64,000 nucleotides of DNA from Thermomonas sp. S9 (GTDB lineage: Bacteria > Pseudomonadota > Gammaproteobacteria > Xanthomonadales > Xanthomonadaceae). The stretch lies in assembly GCF_024704365.1 (NCBI RefSeq), contig NZ_JAJDFY010000001.1, positions 2,213,001-2,277,000 on the forward strand, written 5' to 3'. Positions 39,116 through 49,197 of this stretch are shown one piece after another; the first letter of the stretch is position 1; each line of letters begins with the position of its first letter. The notes under the pieces are model-generated. The model was given only the letters and a program-made list of their open reading frames with translations. It ran no database searches and had not been told where the DNA came from. The translations under genes were made by a program, and so were the position numbers.

Positions 39116-39490
39116 ATGCCGCCCGGACTGATCCTGCTCCTCGTGTTCGCCGCCTTCGCCGCGGCCAGCCTGTGGCTGGCGCTGCGCGTGTACCGCCGCA
39201 GTCGCCACCGCCAGCTCGCCATCGGCCGCGTGCTGGACGCCGCCGACGCGCTGGAGGAGCGCCTGCGCGCGGCGCGCAGCGAGCTGGAGACGGTCGCCGC
39301 CGACGCCGACAACCCGGTGCTGGGCGCGATGCAGGAACTGCTGCGCCAGCGCCTGTGGCTGCAGCAGTATGCGCAGTCGGCCAGCCTGGAGTCGCTGCAG
39401 CAGATGCGCGAATCGCTGGACGCGGCGCGCAGCCGGATCGACACGCAGCTGCGGCGGGTGGACCGCGCCCGTGCGGAGGCATCGCCATGA
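39116..39490 (+). CDS. Small membrane-anchored coiled-coil protein
   Basis: 124 residues, not recognised. An N-terminal membrane helix (about 4-24, LILLLVFAAFAAASLWLAL) is followed by a basic linker and a long predicted coiled coil (LDAADALEERLRAARSEL, then SLQQMRESLDAARSRID). No catalytic motif. Its stop overlaps the maf start as ATGA, so it is translated together with maf; that coupling and its divergent position from yceD support it as a real gene. A GTG two codons upstream at 39110 is an alternative start. Confidence 0.65.
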   Translation: MPPGLILLLVFAAFAAASLWLALRVYRRSRHRQLAIGRVLDAADALEERLRAARSELETVAADADNPVLGAMQELLRQRLWLQQYAQSASLESLQQMRESLDAARSRIDTQLRRVDRARAEASP

Positions 39491-40068
39491 GCCGGCTGGT
39501 GCTGGCCTCGACCTCGCGCTACCGGCGCGAGCTGCTGCAGCGGTTGCGGCTGCCGTTCGACAGCGCGCGCCCGGAGGTGGACGAAGCCGCCCGGCCCGGC
39601 GAGGCGCCGCACGCGCTGGCGCAGCGGCTGGCGCAGGCGAAGGCAGAGGCGATCGCGCAAACGTTGCATGGCGCGGATGCCTGGGTGCTGGGCTCCGATC
39701 AGGTCGCCGATCTGGACGGCACGCCGCTGGGCAAGCCCGGCGGCCGCGCGGCCGCGCTGGCGCAGCTGCGCGCGATGGCCGGCCGCAGCGTGCGCTTCCA
39801 TACCGCGGTCTGCCTGGCGCACCCGGACGGCCGCCGCCTGCACGACGTGGATCTGACCGCAGTGCGGCTGCGCGCGCTGGAGGATGCCGAGATCGCGCGC
39901 TACGTGGACGCCGAGCAGCCCTACGACTGCGCCGGCAGCTTCAAATCGGAAGGATTGGGGATCGTGCTGTTCGAGGCGATCGACAGCCGCGACCCGACCG
40001 CGCTCATCGGGCTGCCGCTGATCGCGACCGCCCGCCTGCTGCGGCAGGCGGGCTTCCCGCTACCGTAG
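39487..40068 (+). CDS. Maf-family nucleotide pyrophosphatase (house-cleaning NTPase)
   Basis: 193 residues; hydrolyses non-canonical or modified nucleoside triphosphates. The family start LVLASTSRYRRELLQRL, the motif VLGSDQVADLDG near residue 67, and SFKSEGLGIVLFEAI near 155. The GSDQ loop and CAGSFKSE pattern fit the YceF-type subgroup, which acts on 7-methyl-GTP, more than YhdE. It is next to yceD-rpmF, as yceF is in E. coli. Confidence 0.88.
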   Translation: MSRLVLASTSRYRRELLQRLRLPFDSARPEVDEAARPGEAPHALAQRLAQAKAEAIAQTLHGADAWVLGSDQVADLDGTPLGKPGGRAAALAQLRAMAGRSVRFHTAVCLAHPDGRRLHDVDLTAVRLRALEDAEIARYVDAEQPYDCAGSFKSEGLGIVLFEAIDSRDPTALIGLPLIATARLLRQAGFPLP

Positions 40069-41610
40069 CCGGCGCCGCCGCGCAGGCGGGCAAGGGCGCA
40101 CCATCGGCCGCTGCGAACAGCAGCCAGAAGCGCTTGCCGCCGCCATCCACCTGCAGCACCTGCGCCGCCGGCAGCCCGCCCAGCTGGGCGCACAGCCAGC
40201 GCCGGTATTCCGCCTCGCCGTCGAAGCCGGCGTGCTCGGGGCTGGCCACCAGCAGCCACGGCCGCGGCAGCGCGCGCGGCGACTCCATCAGTAAACCCCA
40301 CAGCGCCAGCTGCGCCTGGCGCCCGTGCTTGCGGTTGAGCGGATGGTCGAGCACGCGGATGTCGGGATCGCCGAGGGCGAAGCCCAGCTCCGCGCCGAGC
40401 TTGAAGTCGGCAGCCAGCAGACGGGTACCGGGCGGCACCTCCGCCAGCCGCGCCCGCACCCGCTGCGCCAGCGCCTGCCAGTCCGAGAAATTGGCCGGAT
40501 ACAGCCCGTGCGCCGCGGCCCAGGCGCGCCCCTGCGGCAGCGCCGCCATCAGGCAATAGCCCAGCGCCAGCGCCTGCCCGAGGCCGAGCACAGCCCAGGT
40601 CGCGCGCCGCCAGGTGCGCGCCCAGCCGGCCAGCGCCGCCGGTACCAGCGGCAGCAGCGCCACATGCCCGGGCAGCGGCCAGTGGAAGCTCACCCGCTGG
40701 CGGTCGGCGAAGAACCCCAGCAGGAAGAACCCCCCGCCAGCAGCACCCCGCACAGCGCCAGGCAACGCGCGGCCGGGCGCGGATCGCGCAGCCCGCGCCA
40801 GGCCGCCAGCAGCAGCGCCAGCAAAAGCAGCGGCGTGGCCAGCAGCGACTGCAGCGCGCCCAGGCGCAGGCCCTGCCAGTCGAACGCCCACGGGTTGCGT
40901 TCGATCAGCTGGAAACGCAGCCCGGCCTCGGCATGCTGCGCGTTCCACTGCAGCAGCGGCAGCTCAGGCCAGCACGCCCAGCGCCAGCGCCGCCCACTGC
41001 CACGGCCGGACCAGCGCGCGCCGCCCTCGCGCAGCAGCAGCAGGGCCGCCCCGCCGGCCAGCAGCACCGCTGCGAAGCGGTAATGGGTCAGCCCGCCGAT
41101 CACCAGCCCCAGCGCCAGTTCCGCCGCCGCCGCGGCCTGCACCCGGCGCAGCGCGCACAGGCAGGCATCCAGGCACAGCAGGCTGGCCAGCAGCAGCGGC
41201 ACGTCGGGCAGCGCCAGCAGGCCCAGGGTGCCGCCCAGCGGCAGCAGCAGGAGCAGCAGGCCCGCACGCCAGCCGCTGGCAGGATCGAACTCGCGCGCGG
41301 TCATCCGCACCAGCAGCCACGGCAGCAGCGCGCCAATCAGCAGGAACGGCAGCCGCAGCCCCAGCGCGGTCGGCCCGAACAGCGCCACCCCCAGCCGCGC
41401 CAGCCACGCGGTCAGCGCCGGCAGGTCGGAATAGGCCCAGGCCAGGTGCTGGCCTTCCTGCCAGTAGAAGGCCTCGTCCACGAACAGCGGCAGCCGCGCC
41501 GCCAGCATCAGCTTGAGCGCGCACAGCAGCAGCCAGATCCCGATGAACCAGGATCGCGCCGGGTCCGCGCGCCCTGCCGCATCCACTGCCGCGCCTGCCG
41601 TCGTATTCAT
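40004..41610 (-). CDS. GT39/ArnT-like membrane glycosyltransferase with three indels
   Basis: Polytopic inner-membrane transferase using lipid-linked sugar donors, about 535 residues after repair. The first periplasmic loop has the acidic motif LFVDEAFYWQEGQHLAWAYSDLPALTAW typical of ArnT/PMT enzymes (quoted in part: VDEAFYW). Three indels break it: a base missing at 41004-41005, an extra T at 40964 (together restoring WSGPWQWAAL and VLAWLPLLQWN), and a base missing in the C run at 40730-40735 (restoring LLAGGFFLLGFFADRQR). The C-terminus overlaps the end of maf by 65 bases, so the last residues are uncertain. Acceptor unknown. Confidence 0.75.
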
Positions 41611-41699
41611 TGATGCGATTCCCGCCGCGTTCGCCACAACGTGCATGCCCGGGCGTCCTCGCTACACTCATCCCTTCCCCCGAGACCCATGCCTACGAC

Positions 41700-42650
41700 A
41701 TGTCCGCGATCCCGGCTCCGGCGCAGATGCTACCCGATGCCCTGCGGCAGGCCCTGCGCGAAGCGCAGGCGCAGGTCAACCAACTGGTGCTGGGCAAGCC
41801 GCAGCAGGTGCGGCTGGCGTTCGTGGCCCTGCTGGCGGACGGGCACCTGCTGATCGAGGACCTGCCCGGCCTCGGCAAGACCACCCTGGCGCACGCGCTG
41901 GCCGCCACCCTCGGGCTGGAGTTCGCGCGCGTGCAGTTCACCTCCGACCTGCTGCCCTCCGACATCCTCGGGGTCTCGGTGTACGAGGCACAGGCGCGCC
42001 GCTTCGAATTCCATCCCGGCCCGGTGTTCACCCACGTGCTGCTGGCGGACGAGATCAACCGCGCCCCGCCGCGCACCCAGAGCGCGCTGCTGGAGGCGAT
42101 GGCCGAGCACCAGGTCAGTCTGGACGGCCAGACCCGCGTGTTGCCGGACCCGTTCTTCGTCATCGCCACCCAGAACCCGGTGGATCTGTCCGGCACCTAT
42201 CCGTTGCCGGATTCGCAGCTGGATCGCTTCCTGCTGCGGCTGGCGCTGGGCTACCCAGACGATGCCACCGAACGCGCCCTGCTGGCCGGGGCCGACCGCC
42301 GCGACCTGATCGCCGCGGCGCGCCCGCTACTGGACGCCTCGCGCATCCTCGCCCTGCGCCGCGCGGTGCTGGAGGTGCATGCCGGCGATGCCCTGCTGGA
42401 CTACGTGCAGGCGCTGCTGGCGCGCAGCCGCCAGCAGCCCGGCGTGCGGGTGGGACTGTCGCCGCGCGCCGGGCTGGCCCTGCTGCGCGCGGCGCGCGCC
42501 CACGCCCTGCTGCTGGGGCGCGCGCACGTGGTGCCCGAGGACGTGCAGGCGCTGTTCCCGGCGGTGGCCGAGCACCGGCTGGTGGCGGAGGCCGATGCGT
42601 CCGTCGCCCAGCTCGCCAGGGCCATCCTGCACGCGGTCGCGGTGGACTGA
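41700..42650 (+). CDS. MoxR-family AAA+ ATPase
   Basis: Chaperone-like ATPase of 316 residues. Walker A DLPGLGKTTLAHALA near residue 62, Walker B LLADEINRAPPRTQSALLEAM near 118, sensor 1 IATQNPVDLSGTYPLP near 160. It is followed by DUF58 and transglutaminase genes with 3- and overlapping spacing, the conserved trio thought to act on envelope proteins. Start ATG 41700; an ATG nine codons later is possible. Confidence 0.93.
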   Translation: MSAIPAPAQMLPDALRQALREAQAQVNQLVLGKPQQVRLAFVALLADGHLLIEDLPGLGKTTLAHALAATLGLEFARVQFTSDLLPSDILGVSVYEAQARRFEFHPGPVFTHVLLADEINRAPPRTQSALLEAMAEHQVSLDGQTRVLPDPFFVIATQNPVDLSGTYPLPDSQLDRFLLRLALGYPDDATERALLAGADRRDLIAAARPLLDASRILALRRAVLEVHAGDALLDYVQALLARSRQQPGVRVGLSPRAGLALLRAARAHALLLGRAHVVPEDVQALFPAVAEHRLVAEADASVAQLARAILHAVAVD

Positions 42651-42653
42651 AGC

Positions 42654-43616
42654 ATGCGGGCGGCGCTGCGCCAGCGCATCCGCGGCTGGACCCGCCCGCG
42701 CGCGCCGGAGGGACTGCCGGCGCAGCTGGACCGACGCCGCATCTACGTGCTGCCCACCGCCAGCGGGCTGTTCTTCGCCGCCCTGCTCGGCGCGATGCTG
42801 CTGGGCGCACTCAACTTCAACAACAATCCCGGCCTGCTGCTGGCGCTGCTGCTGGCGGGCGCGGCGCATACCAGCCTGGTGGCCGCGCATTTGCAGCTGT
42901 CCGGGCTGCGGATCGAGGCCGTCTCCGCCGAACCGTTGGCGGCCGGAGGCACGCTGCACCTGCGCATCGCCCTGGGCTGCACGGATACCCGCGTGCGCCG
43001 CGGCCTGCGCATCGCCTGTGGTGAACAGGCGGCCACCACTCTCCCACTGCTGGACGCCCGCGGCGCCACCGCCGAACTGCGCCTGCCCGCGCCGCGCCGC
43101 GGCCTGTGGCCGCTGCCGCGCCTGATCCTCTCCAGCGTGCAGCCGCTGGGCCTGGCCCGCGCCTGGGCCTATGTCTGGCCGGCGCAGTCGCTGCTGGTGT
43201 ATGCCGCGCCGGAGCCGCAGGCCCCGCCGCTGCCGGCGGCCGTCGGTGTCCAGGGCCGCGCCCGGCCCAGCCGCAGCGGCGAGGACCCGCACCACCTGCG
43301 CGACTACCGCAGCGGCGACGCGCTGCGGGCGGTGGCCTGGAAAGCCTCGGCGCGGCACGCCAGCCTGCTGGTGCGCGAGGACGAACAGCAGCAGGCCGGC
43401 GAGTTGCGCCTGGACTGGCAGCAGACCGCCGGCTTGCCCTACGAGCAGCGCATCAGCCGGCTGGCGCGCTGGGTGGACGAGGCCGAACGCGAGGGCCGCC
43501 GCTACGCGCTGGCGCTGCCGGGGCAGCCAGCGATCGCCACCGGCCACGGCGATGCCCACCGCCACCGCTGCCAGCGCGCGCTGGCCCTGCTGCCGCGGGA
43601 GCCGGCGCATGCCTGA
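42654..43616 (+). CDS. DUF58 (von Willebrand A-like) protein
   Basis: 320 residues. Two N-terminal membrane helices (about 33-70, with ASGLFFAALLGAMLLGALNFNNNPG), then a DUF58 region with GEDPHHLRDYRSGDALRAVAWKASARH, the family signature. The three conserved acidic/metal positions of a true VWA domain are not obvious. It starts 3 bases after the MoxR stop and overlaps the next gene by 8 bases. Confidence 0.9.
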   Translation: MRAALRQRIRGWTRPRAPEGLPAQLDRRRIYVLPTASGLFFAALLGAMLLGALNFNNNPGLLLALLLAGAAHTSLVAAHLQLSGLRIEAVSAEPLAAGGTLHLRIALGCTDTRVRRGLRIACGEQAATTLPLLDARGATAELRLPAPRRGLWPLPRLILSSVQPLGLARAWAYVWPAQSLLVYAAPEPQAPPLPAAVGVQGRARPSRSGEDPHHLRDYRSGDALRAVAWKASARHASLLVREDEQQQAGELRLDWQQTAGLPYEQRISRLARWVDEAEREGRRYALALPGQPAIATGHGDAHRHRCQRALALLPREPAHA

Positions 43617-45559
43617 GCCTGCGCGCTCGCCGCCGATGCCGCCGGCCAGCCTGCTGCAGGTGCGGCTGGCGGCGCTGGCCTGCCTGCTGCCGCTGCTGCT
43701 GCAGTTGCCGCCGACGCTGGGGCTGGGGCTTGGGATCGGCGCCGTGGCGGTCCTGGCGGCGTCGTGGCGGCAGCCGCTGCCGGCGGTGTTGCGCTGGCTG
43801 CTGGGCGGCACCGCACTGCTGGCGGTAGCGGCGGTGCTGCCCGGAGTCGGACGCGATACCGCCTGCGCGCTGCTGGCGGCGATGCTGGCGCTGAAGCCCG
43901 CGGAAACCTACAGCCTGCGCGACGGCCGCAGCCTGCTGGGGTTCGCCCTGTTCGCCCCATTCGCCACCTTCCTGCTGGATCAGGGTCCGCTGAGCCTGCT
44001 GCTGGCGCTGGCCGGGGTGCTGCTGGCGCTGCTGGCGCTGCAGCAGCTGGCCGCCGACGAAGCCGGGCTGCCGCCGCGCCCGCCGCGGCCGGCGCTGGCC
44101 GGAGTGCTGCGCCTGGCCGCACTGGGTCTGCCGCTGGCGCTGGCGGCGTTCTGGCTGTTCCCGCGCCTGCCCTCTCCGCTGTGGGGGCTGCCGCAGCGCA
44201 ACGCGGCGGTGCCGGGGCTGTCGGACACCATGACTCCGGGCGGTTTTTTCGAGCTGCTGCTGGACGACAGCCCGGCCGCGCGCGTGCAGTTCTTCGGCGC
44301 CGCGCCGGCGCCACAGCAGATGTACTGGCGCGGGCCGGTATTGTGGGATTTCGATGGCCGCACCTGGCGCCAGGCGCGCGACCTGCTGGCGCAGCCACCG
44401 GCGCCCGTCCAGGCCAGCGGGCCGGTCTGGGACTACCGGATCGATCTGGAACCCACCGAGGACCGCCAGCTGGTGGCACTGGACGTGCCGCTGCAGCTGC
44501 CGGAAGGTGCGCGCCTCGACCACGACCTCGCCCCGCAGGCGGAGACGCCGCAATACAACGTCTCGCGCTGGCGGATGCGCTCGGCCGCGGCGGTGGTGTT
44601 CGAGCCGGAACTGCCGCCGGCGCTGCGCGCGCGCGCTGGCGCTGCCCGCCGGCTACAACCCGCGCACGCTGGCGCTGGGGCGGCAGTGGCGGCAGCAGGC
44701 CGGACGCGACCCGCAGGGGCGCAGCGACGCGGCGATCGTGGCGCGCGCGCTGGCGATGATCCGGCGCGATTTCGCTTACACCCTCGACGTGCCGCCGGCC
44801 AGACGCAACGAGGTGGACGATTTCCTGTTCGACCGCCGCGCAGGCTATTGCGAGCATTTCAGCTCCGCCTTCGTGGTGCTGATGCGCGCCGCCGGCATTC
44901 CGGCGCGGGTGGTGACCGGCTACGCCGGGGCCTACCGCAATCCGGTCGGCGGCTACTGGCTGGTGCGCAAGTCCGACGCGCATGCCTGGGCCGAAGTCTG
45001 GCTGCCCGCGCGCGGTTGGATGCGGGTGGACCCGACCGCGGCGGTCGCACCCGAGCGGGTGTACGACACCCTCGCCGACCGCCGCCCCGGGCGGATCGCC
45101 GGGTTCGACGGCCTGGCGCCGATGTTCGATGCCGCCGACTGGCTGCGCCGCGGCTGGAACGACTTCGTGCTCGGATTCAACGCGCAGCGCCAGCAGGCAC
45201 TGCTGAAACCGCTGGGCCTGGCACGGCTGGGGGCGTCCGGGCTAGCCGCGCTGTTCGCCGCGGTCGCGCTGCTGGCGCTGGGCTGGATGGCGTGGCGGAT
45301 CGCGCGCGGCGAGCGCACGCGCGACCCGCTGCTGCGCGCCTGGCGCGCGCTGGAAGCGCGCTACCGCCGGCGCGGGCTGGGGCGCGCGCCGCACGAACCG
45401 GCGCAGGTCTGGGCCGCGCGGGTGGGCGCGGACGTGCCGCACGCGGGCGTGCCGCTGGCGGAACTGGCGCGGCGCTTCTCGGATGCCCGCTATGGCGCGC
45501 CCCCCGTGCCTGCGGCGCTGCGCGCGCTGCTGCGCGATCTGCGCCGGCACCGGCCCTGA
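43609..45559 (+). CDS. tgpA: TgpA-like membrane transglutaminase, frameshifted
   Basis: DUF3488/transglutaminase membrane protein of about 649 residues after repair. Five or six N-terminal helices (residues 15-190), then a periplasmic transglutaminase core with the Cys-His-Asp triad in RRAGYCEHFSSAF, SDAHAWAEVW and MRVDPTAAV, another helix, and a cytoplasmic DUF4129 tail. An extra base in the GCGCGC tract near 44626-44636 breaks the frame; without it PALRARLALPAGYNP reads through. TgpA is essential in Pseudomonas aeruginosa. Third gene of the MoxR-DUF58-TgpA unit. Confidence 0.9.
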
Positions 45560-45730
45560 GCCGGCGTGCCTGGAGCGCCTGCTATGATGCCGGTGCGCCG
45601 CGGCGCGACCCATGGACATGCCTTCTTGCCCATCGCCGCAACACCCGCTCCCCGCCCCTGACGCTGCGGCCGTCCGCCGCATGCCGGGCCGTCCTGCCTG
45701 CCTTCCCTCCCCCGCACCCGGTGACCGCCT

Positions 45731-47041
45731 GTGCTGGAACTGCTGCTGATCGTCCTCGCCCTGATCCTGCTCAACGGCTTCTTCGCGCTGTCGGAGATGG
45801 CGGTGGTGACCTCGCGCAAGGCGCGCCTGAAGCAGCGTGCCGAGGACAGCCGCGGCGCGCGCAAGGCGCTGGAGCTGGCCGAGCATCCGGAGCAGTTCCT
45901 GTCCACCGTGCAGGTGGGCCTGACCCTGATCACCGTGCTCACCGGCATGCTCGGCGGCGAAGCCCTGGGCCAGCTGATCGGCCAGTGGCTGGCGCGCCGG
46001 CTGCCGGTGCTCGGGGAGTCGGCCGCGCCACTGGGCACCGTGCTGGCGGTCAGCCTGATCACCTACCTCAGCATCGTGCTGGGCGAGCTGGTGCCAAAGC
46101 GGCTGGCGCTGCTGGCGCCGGAGCGGGTGGCGGCCGCGGTGGCGGTGCCGATGCACGCGCTGTCGCGCCTGGCCAGCCCGGCGGTGTGGCTGCTCAGCGC
46201 CACCGTGCGTGGCCTGCTGCGCCTGCTGCGGATGAGCGGCAGCGACGGCTCGCGGGTCACCGAGGAGGAGATCCAGCTGCTGGTCAGCGAAGGCCACGAG
46301 CAGGGTGTGATCGACAGCGACGAGCGCAACATGCTCAACCGCGTGATGCGCCTGGGCGACCGTACTGCCGACAGCCTGATGACTCCGCGCACGAAGATCG
46401 CCTGGCTGGACGCCTCCGCCTCGCTGGCCGAGAACCTGGCGACGATGCAGGAACACGCGTATTCGCGCTACCCGGTCTATCGCGGCAACGACAGCGACGT
46501 GGCCGGTATCCTCGAGGTCAAGACCTTGCTGGACGAACTCGGAAAACCGCAGCCGGACCTGTTCGCGGGACTGCGCCCGGCCCTGTTCGTGTCCGAATCC
46601 ACCCAGGCCATGAAGCTGCTGGAGATCCTGCGCGAGGAGCAGCAATCACTGGCGCTGGTGGTGGACGAGTACGGCGACATCCAGGGTCTGGTGACGGTCA
46701 GCGACATCGTGGACGCGGTGATCGGGCGCCTGCAGTCGGGTGCCGAGGCCAGTCCCGGCGAGGCGCTGGTGGTGGCGCGCGAGGACGGCTCGCTGCTGGT
46801 GGACGGCGGCCTGCACGTGGAGGAACTGCGCGAGCTCACCGGCGAACGCCTGACCGATGCCGACGAGCTGGAATACCGCACCGTGGCCGGGCTGGCGATC
46901 GCCCGCTTCGGGCGCATCCCGCACGTGGGCGAATATTTCCTGCTGGGTCCGTGGCGGATCGAGGTGGTGGACCTCGATGGCCCGCGGATCGACAAGCTGC
47001 TGCTGCAGAAGCTCGAACCGCCCGCCGCCGGTGAGGGCTGA
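45731..47041 (+). CDS. CNNM/CorC-type transporter-associated protein (DUF21, CBS pair)
   Basis: 436 residues with an N-terminal DUF21 membrane domain (three or four helices; LLLIVLALILLNGFFALSEMAVV), a pair of CBS domains (MTPRTKIAWLD and LVVDEYGDIQGLVTVSDIVDAVIG), and a CorC/HlyC domain (LVDGGLHVEELREL). Such proteins are linked to Mg2+/Co2+ export; older names call them hemolysins. Start is GTG at 45731. The 171-base region before it holds a possible -10 box TATGAT at 45583-45588 but no clear -35. Confidence 0.9.
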   Translation: MLELLLIVLALILLNGFFALSEMAVVTSRKARLKQRAEDSRGARKALELAEHPEQFLSTVQVGLTLITVLTGMLGGEALGQLIGQWLARRLPVLGESAAPLGTVLAVSLITYLSIVLGELVPKRLALLAPERVAAAVAVPMHALSRLASPAVWLLSATVRGLLRLLRMSGSDGSRVTEEEIQLLVSEGHEQGVIDSDERNMLNRVMRLGDRTADSLMTPRTKIAWLDASASLAENLATMQEHAYSRYPVYRGNDSDVAGILEVKTLLDELGKPQPDLFAGLRPALFVSESTQAMKLLEILREEQQSLALVVDEYGDIQGLVTVSDIVDAVIGRLQSGAEASPGEALVVAREDGSLLVDGGLHVEELRELTGERLTDADELEYRTVAGLAIARFGRIPHVGEYFLLGPWRIEVVDLDGPRIDKLLLQKLEPPAAGEG

Positions 47042-47059
47042 GCCCGCGTTCTTCCGGCC

Positions 47060-49197
47060 TCAGCGCAGCAGGTCGAGGAAGGCCTGCGGCTCCAGCGGGT
47101 GCCCCAGCCAGTAGCCCTGGACCAGGTCGCAGTCGCGGTCACGCAGCAGCTGGTACTGGCCCTGCCGCTCCACTCCTTCGGCCACCACCACCACGCCCAT
47201 CGAATGCGCCATCGCGATGATCGCGCTGGTCAGCGCCAGGTCGTCGGGGTCGCGCAGCAGGTCGGTGATGAAGCTGCGGTCGATCTTCAGCCCGTCCACC
47301 TGCACCCGGCGCAGATGGCTCAGGCTGGAATAGCCGGTGCCGAAATCGTCCAGCCACACCCGCACCCCGAGCTGGCGCAGCTTGCCCAGCAGCTCGGTGA
47401 CGTAGGCCTCGTCGCTGATCACCGCGGTCTCGGTGAGCTCCAGGTGCAGCCGCTCCGGCGCCAGCCCGCTGCTGTCCAGTGCATCGGCCACCTGTTGCAG
47501 CAGTTCGCCGCTGCGCAGCTGGCGCGCGGAGACGTTCACCGCCACGAATGGCGCCTCGCCCGCATCCGCCGGCACCGGCCAGGCGGCGGCCTCCGCGCAG
47601 GCGGTCTGCAGCGCCATCAGCCCGATCGCCTCGATCAGGCCGCTCTGCTCGGCCACGTCCACGAATACCGAGGGCGCCACCGCGCCGTATTCCGGATGGT
47701 TCCAGCGCAGCAGCGCCTCCGCGCCCACCAGCACACGGTCCTGGGTGCGGTAGATCGGCTGGTAGGCCAGGCTGAGTTCGCCGCGCGTCCACGCACCGCG
47801 CAGCTCCTGCTCCATCCGCACCCGGCGCTCCACCGCCTGGTCCATCGCGCGGCTATAGAAGCGGTAGCAGTTCTTGCCCGCCACCTTCGCCTGGTACATC
47901 GCGATGTCGCCGTTCTTCATCAGCAGCGAGGCGCTGCTGGCATCGTCCGGGAAGATCGCCACCCCGACCGAGCCGCCCAGCAGCACCTGCCGGCCGTGCA
48001 GCAGCATCGGCTCGCTGAGTGCCTTCACCAGCGCCTCGGCCAGGCGGATCGCCTTGCCGCGGATGCCGGCGTCGAGGTCGGCTTCGCCCAGCTGCAGCAG
48101 GATCACGAATTCATCGCCACCGAAGCGCGCGACCACCGACTCGGTGCCGTCCACCGAGGCCACCGCCTGCTCGATCCGCGCCGCCACCTGCAGCAGCACC
48201 TCGTCGCCGGCCTCGTGGCCGAGGGTGTCATTGATCCGCTTGAAGTCGTCGAGGTCGGCGAACAGCAGCGCCAGCTGCGAGCTGGTGCCCTGGGTCTGGC
48301 GCAGGCGCTGTTCCAGGGTCTCGCGGAACGCCAGCCGGTTGGACAGCCCGGTGAGGGCATCGCTGTAGGCGACCCGGCGGATGTCGCGGTCGTGCCTGGC
48401 CACGCTGTCGCGCATGCGCCCGAACGCGCGGATCAGATCGCCAAGCTCGTCGCTGCGCGCGCTTTCCGGCACCGGGGTGCTGAAATCGCCGGCCTCGATC
48501 TGGCGCGCGGCTTCGCCCAGCAGGCGGATCGGGCGCACCAGCAGGCGCTGCACCACGGCCGCGCCGACCAGCGCCAGCACCGTCAGCGCCGCGAACATCA
48601 GCAGCAGCCAGCTCATGCTGCGCTGGTTGACCGCGTTGAACTGTTCGCGCAGCGACGACAGCGCGCCCGATTCGGCGCGCGCCACCGCCGCCATCGAATA
48701 GCCGATACGCACCCCGCCCAGGCGCTCGTCGCCGATCGTGATCGGCTGCGACACGTCCAGCAGTTCGGCGGAGAGGTGGGTGTGCGGGCCGGTGGCCGCC
48801 ACCACCTCGGCCGCCAGCGGGTCGTCCATCGGCCGCCCGTAAGCGGCGATGTCGCCGGAGCCATCGTGCAGGATGCGGCCTTCAGGGTCGTACACCAGCA
48901 CGTAGTCCCCTCCGGCGCGCGCAGGGCGTTGCGCGCGAGGATGCCGACCGCGTCGAGGTCGAAGTAGTACAGCGGGTTGGCCAGCGCATCCGCCAGCTGC
49001 CGCGCCTGCGCCTCGCCGGCCAGCCGCATCTGCTCGGCCAGCAGGGCATGCGTGCTCTGGCGCGCGATCTCGATCGCCTCCTCCTGGCTGCGCTGCTCGC
49101 GGAACCACAGCAGCGTCATCAGCAGCAGCACCAGCGCCAGCCCCGACAGGATGGCAATCTGGAACCGCGATTGCAGGCTCAGGCCAGCGCGCCTCAC
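47060..49197 (-). CDS. Membrane GGDEF-EAL c-di-GMP protein, frameshifted in its sensor domain
   Basis: Inner-membrane c-di-GMP protein of about 712 residues after repair. Order: helix (residues 12-30), periplasmic sensor region, second helix, HAMP (RLLVRPIRLLGEAARQIEAGDF), GGDEF with intact RFGGDEFVILL, and EAL with intact EALLRWNH, NVSARQLRSGEL and DDFGTGYSSLSHL. Both active sites look complete, so it could be bifunctional. The CCCC run at 48907-48910 lacks one C; adding it restores RAPEGDYVLVYDP. Start GTG 49197 overlaps the stop of the PhnD-like gene (GTGA). Confidence 0.88.

Noticed and set aside
43171-47034. A frame of nearly 1300 codons running through DUF58, tgpA and the CorC-like gene
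   Set aside because: Its first part holds the true tgpA N-terminus, but after the indel near 44630 it is an out-of-frame reading of real genes.
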